From assembly GCA_017621845.1 (NCBI GenBank), contig JAGASI010000012.1, positions 1 through 41,694 of the forward strand: DNA of 41,694 nucleotides. The letters run 5' to 3'. This document shows positions 37,509 to 41,694 of the stretch, in pieces. This DNA comes from Muribaculaceae bacterium. Lineage in GTDB: Bacteria; Bacteroidota; Bacteroidia; Bacteroidales; Muribaculaceae. The notes under the pieces were generated by a model. The model saw nothing but the letters and a program-made list of their open reading frames with translations, did no database searches and was not told where the DNA came from. A program made the position numbers and the translations under genes. Position 1 is the first letter of the stretch. The number at the start of each line of letters is the position of its first letter.

Positions 37509-38126
37509 ATGAATATTAAAATATCAATCTTAGCAACCTTTCTGTTCGGTATCGTTAAACTGGCCGGCGCTCAGGATACCACCAGCATATATGACCTGAC
37601 CCCTGACGAAAATCTTAATAACCCGTCAATCCAGAGTAAACACTCATCAGCAGTAGTTCGTCATATCGACGGTCTAATCAATTACTTCAAAAAACTCGAC
37701 TATACAGCCGAGGCACGACGTCGTGGAGAAGTTGCTTGCATCATAATCGAAGCCGACAAATTATTTGCGCCCAATGACACAGTTCTTAAGACCAAAGCTT
37801 CGGTAGTGCTCAACCACTTCCAAAATATTGTGAGGCTTCCCGATATGTACAAATTGGTAATTTTATGTCACTCCGATGACACAGCTGATGAGACCTACTC
37901 CGACTACCTCACCGAAGTACGAGCCAATGCTGTCGACGAATATCTTGAGGGACTAATCAATAACCCCAACATACAGCCCAACATCATACCCTATGGTATG
38001 AGCTTTGAAGAGCCACGTTTCAAAAACAACTCGCTCGAAAACCGACGCCTCAACCGACGCGTCGAAATATACATTGTCCCCGAAGCTCGATTAATCAAAA
38101 TGGCCTCGGATGGTAAACTAAATTAA
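37509..38126 (+). CDS. Exported OmpA-C-like domain protein
   Basis: A 205-residue exported protein with a signal peptide (MNIKISILATFLFGIVKLAG, then AQ). A divergent OmpA-C-like domain covers about residues 75-195: a FQNIVRLPDMYKLVILCHSD strand-helix, EVRANAVDEYLEGL, and the family-typical close NRRLNRRVEIYIV. Such domains bind peptidoglycan; here the early part is poorly conserved. The ATG at 37509 is preferred to an in-frame TTG at 37500. It precedes the M3 peptidase by 29 bp. Confidence 0.78.
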   Translation: MNIKISILATFLFGIVKLAGAQDTTSIYDLTPDENLNNPSIQSKHSSAVVRHIDGLINYFKKLDYTAEARRRGEVACIIIEADKLFAPNDTVLKTKASVVLNHFQNIVRLPDMYKLVILCHSDDTADETYSDYLTEVRANAVDEYLEGLINNPNIQPNIIPYGMSFEEPRFKNNSLENRRLNRRVEIYIVPEARLIKMASDGKLN

Positions 38127-38155
38127 ATATTAAATCAACCTTTTATATATCACAA

Positions 38156-40273
38156 ATGATTAAACCATTAGTTAAATCGTTATTTATTTGTTCAATCGTC
38201 ATGACAAATATCAACGAGGCCTCAGCGGCCGACAACAAGGCTGTCAACGTTTTTGACACCCCATTTAAAACAGTCCATGCCACCCCTCCATTCAAGAGCA
38301 TTAACAACTCAATGTGGATTCCGGCTGTAGACCGTGGCATAAAACTTGCCAATCAGGAAATTGACGCTATAGTCAACCAACGTTCCTACCCCGACTTCGA
38401 TAATACTATAGTGGCCCTTGAAAACGTCGGCCGTGACCTTAACCGAGTCTTAGGTGTATTCTATCCATTGATGTCGGCCAATGCCGATGATGAGATGATG
38501 GAAATCTCGCTTGACATCTCACGTAAACTCAGCGAATATTCCACAGCTATCATACTCAATGAAGGCCTTTGGAACAAAATAAGCCAAGTATATGATAACC
38601 GCGCCAAGTTTAACCTCACTCCCGAGGATTCAATGTTATTACAACAGACCTATGATGCCTTTGCCCTGTCAGGAGCAAAACTTCAAGGAGAAAATCGCGA
38701 AAAATTCAAAAAACTCAGTAACGAACTTTCAGAGTTGACAACCAAATTTGGGCAAAACGTGCTCAAAGAACTCAACACCTACGAGATATGGCTCACTCCC
38801 GACCAAGTCAAGGGTATACCCCAAGGCACACTAAACGCTGCTGCCGAAGCCGCCAAGGCCAAGGGACGCGATGGTGAATTCCTCTTTGGTCTCGACCAAC
38901 CTACTTATATGGCAGTCATGAAGTATGCCGACAACCGTGCCGTACGTGAAAAATTCAACAAGTTATACACCTCACGTAACACAAAAGGCGAGTATAACAA
39001 CATTGAAATACTTAAACGCATCGCTGATATACGTCGTCAAATTGCCAATCTCCTTGGCAAAGAGACCTATGCCGACCACTCCTTGACCAACACCATGGCC
39101 CAGAACCCCACCAACGTCTACAATCTTCTCAACCAACTCAAGGACGCCTACGCTCCAGCCCTCAAGAAAGAGATGGACGAGCTCACCGCCTACGCTTCCG
39201 AGGCACTCGGCGAACCTATAAAGCTCATGCCATGGGATTACAGCTACTGGTCCAACAAACACCGTCAAGCCAAGTATGCATTTGACGAAGAGGCCTTGAG
39301 ACCTTACTTTGAACTCTCCAACGTTGTAAAAGGCGTATTTGGTCTTGCAACCAAACTATATGGCCTGCAATTCACTGAAAACCCCGATATTGAGGTCTAC
39401 CACGCTGATGTCAAAGCTTATGATGTTACCGATGCCGACGGCAACTTTATCGGTGTACTATACACTGACTTCTTCCCCCGTGCAACCAAACGCCCCGGCG
39501 CATGGATGACCAACTTCAAGGAACAATGGCACGAAGAAGACGGCACTGACTCGCGTCCAGTCGTATCTATCGTAATGAACTTTACCAAACCCACCGGTGA
39601 TACTCCGTCGCTTCTAACTCCCTATGAGGTTGAGACATTCTTACATGAGTTTGGCCACTCACTTCACGGCCTGCTTGCCTCTACCAAATATAAATCACTT
39701 TCAGGCACAAACGTCTACCGTGACTTTGTAGAACTTCCATCCCAATTCAACGAAAACTATCTTACACAAAAAGAATTCCTCGACACATTTGCTCGCCATT
39801 ATCAAACCGGTGAGGCCATACCCGAAAATCTTCTCAACGGCCTCATAACTTCTTCTCAGTATGGCGCAGCCTATGCATGTATGCGTCAACTAATGTTTGG
39901 TTTCCTGGATATGGCCTACCACACCACCAAAGCACCTGTCGAGGACGCTGTAGCGTTTGAAATAGAAGCCATCAAGCCTGTGCAGATTTTTGAACCGGTC
40001 GAAGGCTCACTCGTGGCTCCCCAGTTCAGCCATATATTCAGTGGGGGATATGCCGCAGGCTATTATAGCTACAAATGGGCTGAAGTCCTCGATGCCGATG
40101 CTTTCTCAGTATTCAAGCAGAACGGCATATTTGACCGCAAGACCGCCGACTCATTCCGCACCAACGTCCTGATGAAAGGTGGTACAGAAAATCCCGCTGT
40201 CCTCTACCGTCGATTCCGTGGCTCTGACCCATCCATTGACGCCCTGCTCCGTCGCGACGGCATCATCAAATAA
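38156..40273 (+). CDS. M3-family metallopeptidase (peptidyl-dipeptidase Dcp-like), exported
   Basis: A 705-residue zinc peptidase. The motif H497-E-F-G-H501 (TFLHEFGHSLHGLLA), with E526 in DFVELPSQFNENYL, provides the three zinc ligands in the spacing expected of M3. The overall sequence (LLGKETYADHSLTNTMAQNP; GYAAGYYSYKWAEVLDADAF) is Dcp-like. A signal peptide (about 1-24, ending EASA) points to the periplasm, where it would cut dipeptides from peptide C-termini. A strong hairpin terminator follows. Confidence 0.94.
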   Translation: MIKPLVKSLFICSIVMTNINEASAADNKAVNVFDTPFKTVHATPPFKSINNSMWIPAVDRGIKLANQEIDAIVNQRSYPDFDNTIVALENVGRDLNRVLGVFYPLMSANADDEMMEISLDISRKLSEYSTAIILNEGLWNKISQVYDNRAKFNLTPEDSMLLQQTYDAFALSGAKLQGENREKFKKLSNELSELTTKFGQNVLKELNTYEIWLTPDQVKGIPQGTLNAAAEAAKAKGRDGEFLFGLDQPTYMAVMKYADNRAVREKFNKLYTSRNTKGEYNNIEILKRIADIRRQIANLLGKETYADHSLTNTMAQNPTNVYNLLNQLKDAYAPALKKEMDELTAYASEALGEPIKLMPWDYSYWSNKHRQAKYAFDEEALRPYFELSNVVKGVFGLATKLYGLQFTENPDIEVYHADVKAYDVTDADGNFIGVLYTDFFPRATKRPGAWMTNFKEQWHEEDGTDSRPVVSIVMNFTKPTGDTPSLLTPYEVETFLHEFGHSLHGLLASTKYKSLSGTNVYRDFVELPSQFNENYLTQKEFLDTFARHYQTGEAIPENLLNGLITSSQYGAAYACMRQLMFGFLDMAYHTTKAPVEDAVAFEIEAIKPVQIFEPVEGSLVAPQFSHIFSGGYAAGYYSYKWAEVLDADAFSVFKQNGIFDRKTADSFRTNVLMKGGTENPAVLYRRFRGSDPSIDALLRRDGIIK

Positions 40274-40303
40274 ACTGATATTAAACTTCTTATTAACCCT
40301 ATA

Positions 40304-40336
40304 ACAAGTGCCACGGCCCAACACCGTGGCACTTGT
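40304..40336 (+). terminator. Strong hairpin terminator after the M3 peptidase gene
   Basis: ACAAGTGCCACGG (40304-40316) pairs perfectly with CCGTGGCACTTGT (40324-40336) around a 7-nt loop, followed by ATTTAAT. It starts 30 bp after the stop codon. The rest of 40337-40518 holds no gene that I can support, and no full promoter match for the next gene. Confidence 0.75.
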
Positions 40337-40518
40337 ATTTAATGTCTATATAATACCTTAGTGTTAGGACTATCGCCATATTGTTTTAACATTTCTTAAT
40401 CTTAGACAAGTAAACCTTTGAGCAATACAGGCATCTTATTACTGAAGGCTTCGATAACTTTTATCCATAGCCAGATGTTATTAACTCTAATGTCCAACCA
40501 CCCTAAACAGCATGAGTC

Positions 40519-41517
40519 ATGAAAAAATTTGTTACCTCAGTCGCTTTGTTTCTCGTCACCTCATTGGTGTTAACTCCGACAACTGACGGCCAGAACCGCG
40601 GTCGTGCCAACATGGGTGGTCATAAACCTACCTCAACTACAGTCCAATCCCGCCCCGGCAATATGGGTCGTCCCTCGGGTAACCAGGGAAATGTCAGTCG
40701 TCCATCCACCAGTCGTCCCTCGGGCAACGATCAAGGCTATCGTCCGGGAGGAAATGGAAATAACAACCGTCCCGGGAATAACAATAGCCATCGCCCCGGT
40801 GAAAATCATCGCCCCGGTGGAAATCATCGCCCCGGTGGAAATCATCATCCCGGCAACCATCGGCCAGATAATCGCCCAGGTGGATATCCCGGCAACAACT
40901 ATCGTCCCGGGGGATATGATCGTCCCGGGGGTAACCACCATCCCGGCAATCATCGGCCCGGTGGCCCGTCTACCGTTCATCGTCCCGGACACGTGCCTCC
41001 CCCACCTCATTCTGTACCCTATCGTCCATACATGCCGGCCAATCGTCCTTGGATGAGACCCACGCCACCACCCTCTTTCCGTCCCTACGGTAGGTTACCT
41101 CGTTTTGGCTCGATATTCAATATCTCCTTCGGAACAACTTTCAACATATCGCTAAATGCGATGATTAACTCAGGCTATACAGTAACTGGATATGGATCGG
41201 ATGTAATATATCTGTCCAACATCAACCAATACGGCTACATCTGGCCCAATGCCACAATGCACTATAACAATGGTGTCCTCAGTGGCACACAGTTTGTTTA
41301 TTCATCGCCAGGATATGACATGTCTCGATATAACATCCTCTACAACAACTTTGTCGGTCAGTATGGATATCCGGTCTCAGTACAAAATAATGGAGCCAAC
41401 AATATCTCGGTTACATGGTGGGGATATAACAATAGCTATATAACACTCAGCTTCTATCCCGATTATGCCTACAACGGGACATATAGATACTATACAACCC
41501 TACAGATAGGCAACTGA
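40519..41517 (+). CDS. Exported protein with Arg-Pro-Gly-Asn-His repeats and a conserved C-terminal domain
   Basis: A 332-residue secreted protein with a signal peptide (about 1-25, ending TTDG). A low-complexity region (about 26-155) is built on RPGGNH, RPGN and HHPGNHRP variants. A Pro-rich hinge follows (HVPPPPHSVPYRPYMP), then a Tyr/Asn-rich C-terminal domain of about 135 residues (GYTVTGYGSDVIYLSNINQY; PVSVQNNGANNISVTWWGYN). I recognise no named family; similar C-terminal domains occur in uncharacterised Bacteroidetes proteins. The basic, His-rich repeats might bind metal, glycan or nucleic acid. It has a separate transcript, bounded by a terminator on each side. Confidence 0.8.
   Translation: MKKFVTSVALFLVTSLVLTPTTDGQNRGRANMGGHKPTSTTVQSRPGNMGRPSGNQGNVSRPSTSRPSGNDQGYRPGGNGNNNRPGNNNSHRPGENHRPGGNHRPGGNHHPGNHRPDNRPGGYPGNNYRPGGYDRPGGNHHPGNHRPGGPSTVHRPGHVPPPPHSVPYRPYMPANRPWMRPTPPPSFRPYGRLPRFGSIFNISFGTTFNISLNAMINSGYTVTGYGSDVIYLSNINQYGYIWPNATMHYNNGVLSGTQFVYSSPGYDMSRYNILYNNFVGQYGYPVSVQNNGANNISVTWWGYNNSYITLSFYPDYAYNGTYRYYTTLQIGN
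40789..40860 (+). repeat. 18-bp tandem repeats coding for HRPGGN
   Basis: Three near-identical 18-bp copies (CATCGCCCCGGTGGAAAT and variants) run from 40789 to 40842. A diverged fourth ends at 40860, and looser copies extend on both sides. The low divergence between copies suggests recent repeat expansion. Confidence 0.85.
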
Positions 41518-41597
41518 TAATATTTTTTCATTCCCCTCTCGCCCCACAAGGTCGGCACGGCTCTTTCATTTAAAATTTAAATAAGCGCATAATACCC

Positions 41598-41624
41598 TTA
41601 CCCGATTCATTTCGAGTCAGGTAA
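41598..41624 (+). terminator. Candidate terminator after the repeat-protein gene
   Basis: TTACCCGATTC (41598-41608) pairs with GAGTCAGGTAA (41614-41624), 11 positions with one mismatch and one G-U, and a 5-nt loop followed by ATCTTT. Confidence 0.42.
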
Positions 41625-41655
41625 ATCTTTATGAGCTGTATGTTAGTTATTTATC

Positions 41656-41688
41656 TTTGGTTTGAAAGATAAAAATTCATTATTTTTG
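41656..41688 (+). promoter_or_regulatory. Promoter facing out of the window, with an inverted repeat over its -33 box
   Basis: TTTG (41656-41659), a 21-bp spacer and TATTTTTG (41681-41688) fit the Bacteroidetes consensus. A perfect 8-bp inverted repeat, TTATCTTT/AAAGATAA (41651-41672, 6-nt spacer), covers the -33 box and could be an operator. The gene it serves begins beyond the right edge. Confidence 0.6.
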
Positions 41689-41694
41689 TGATAA

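Noticed and set aside
40604..41056. Long alternative-frame ORFs on both strands within the repeat-protein gene
   Set aside because: They arise because an 18-bp repeat keeps all frames open; the translations are low-complexity with no signal peptide or domain.
1..41694. tRNA, rRNA, CRISPR, insertion sequences, phage genes, toxin-antitoxin or restriction systems
   Set aside because: Looked for on both strands; no sequence with the expected motifs or repeats was found.

Overview
The window reads as chromosomal DNA from a member of the order Bacteroidales. The evidence is: a moxR/DUF58/BatA-BatB-BatC aerotolerance cluster; DUF4421, DUF4290, DUF6198-type and GldB-like proteins found mainly in Bacteroidetes; a CusA/CzcA-TolC efflux operon; and repeated promoter elements of the Bacteroidetes type (-33 TTTG, -7 TAnnTTTG), usually without a Shine-Dalgarno sequence. 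Muribaculaceae is my best guess for the family, but this is an impression and not a measurement. I saw no tRNA, rRNA, CRISPR array, transposase, prophage gene or origin. Most of the window is ordinary core genome.

Layout. 1-6024 (minus): the aerotolerance-type operon moxR - DUF58 - membrane protein - batA - batB - batC, with batC probably frameshifted at the left edge. 6355-8770 (minus): a small lipoprotein followed by mutL. 8955-10478 (minus): guaA. 10657-12822 (plus): a DUF4421 outer-membrane protein, then a regulator that fuses a hemerythrin-like di-iron domain to a LuxR-type HTH. 12886-16977 (minus): a CvfB-like S1 protein, an outer-membrane barrel, rlmH and a TPR protein. 17100-18439 (plus): rsmG, with an apparently leaderless promoter, and an MBL hydrolase. 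18488-25940 (minus): lptF/G-type permease - ribBA - glnS, a cytoplasmic TPR protein, and ogt preceded by the wreck of a GntR/FadR regulator. 26110-28043 (plus): a DUF6198-like membrane protein and a GldB-like lipoprotein. 28077-30191 (minus): ftsE-like ATPase and a duplicated PepSY-type membrane protein. 30394-35913 (plus): a complete tripartite heavy-metal RND efflux operon. 35991-41517 (plus): DUF4290 - rimM - small acidic protein - OmpA-like protein - M3 peptidase, then a secreted protein with an Arg-Pro-Gly-rich repeat region.

How the genes work together. The MoxR ATPase, DUF58 protein and two membrane VWA proteins look like one envelope complex. The CusB/CusA/TolC-like proteins form a metal pump across both membranes. 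Housekeeping functions are scattered among these: mismatch repair and alkyl repair (mutL, ogt), purine and riboflavin synthesis (guaA, ribBA), LPS export (lptF/G), translation and ribosome maturation (glnS, rimM, rlmH, rsmG). I did not find a clearly new multi-gene system. The items most worth following up are the hemerythrin-LuxR fusion, the collapsed GntR gene still carrying its promoter ahead of ogt, the likely batC frameshift in a poly-glutamine tract, and the leaderless rsmG promoter.
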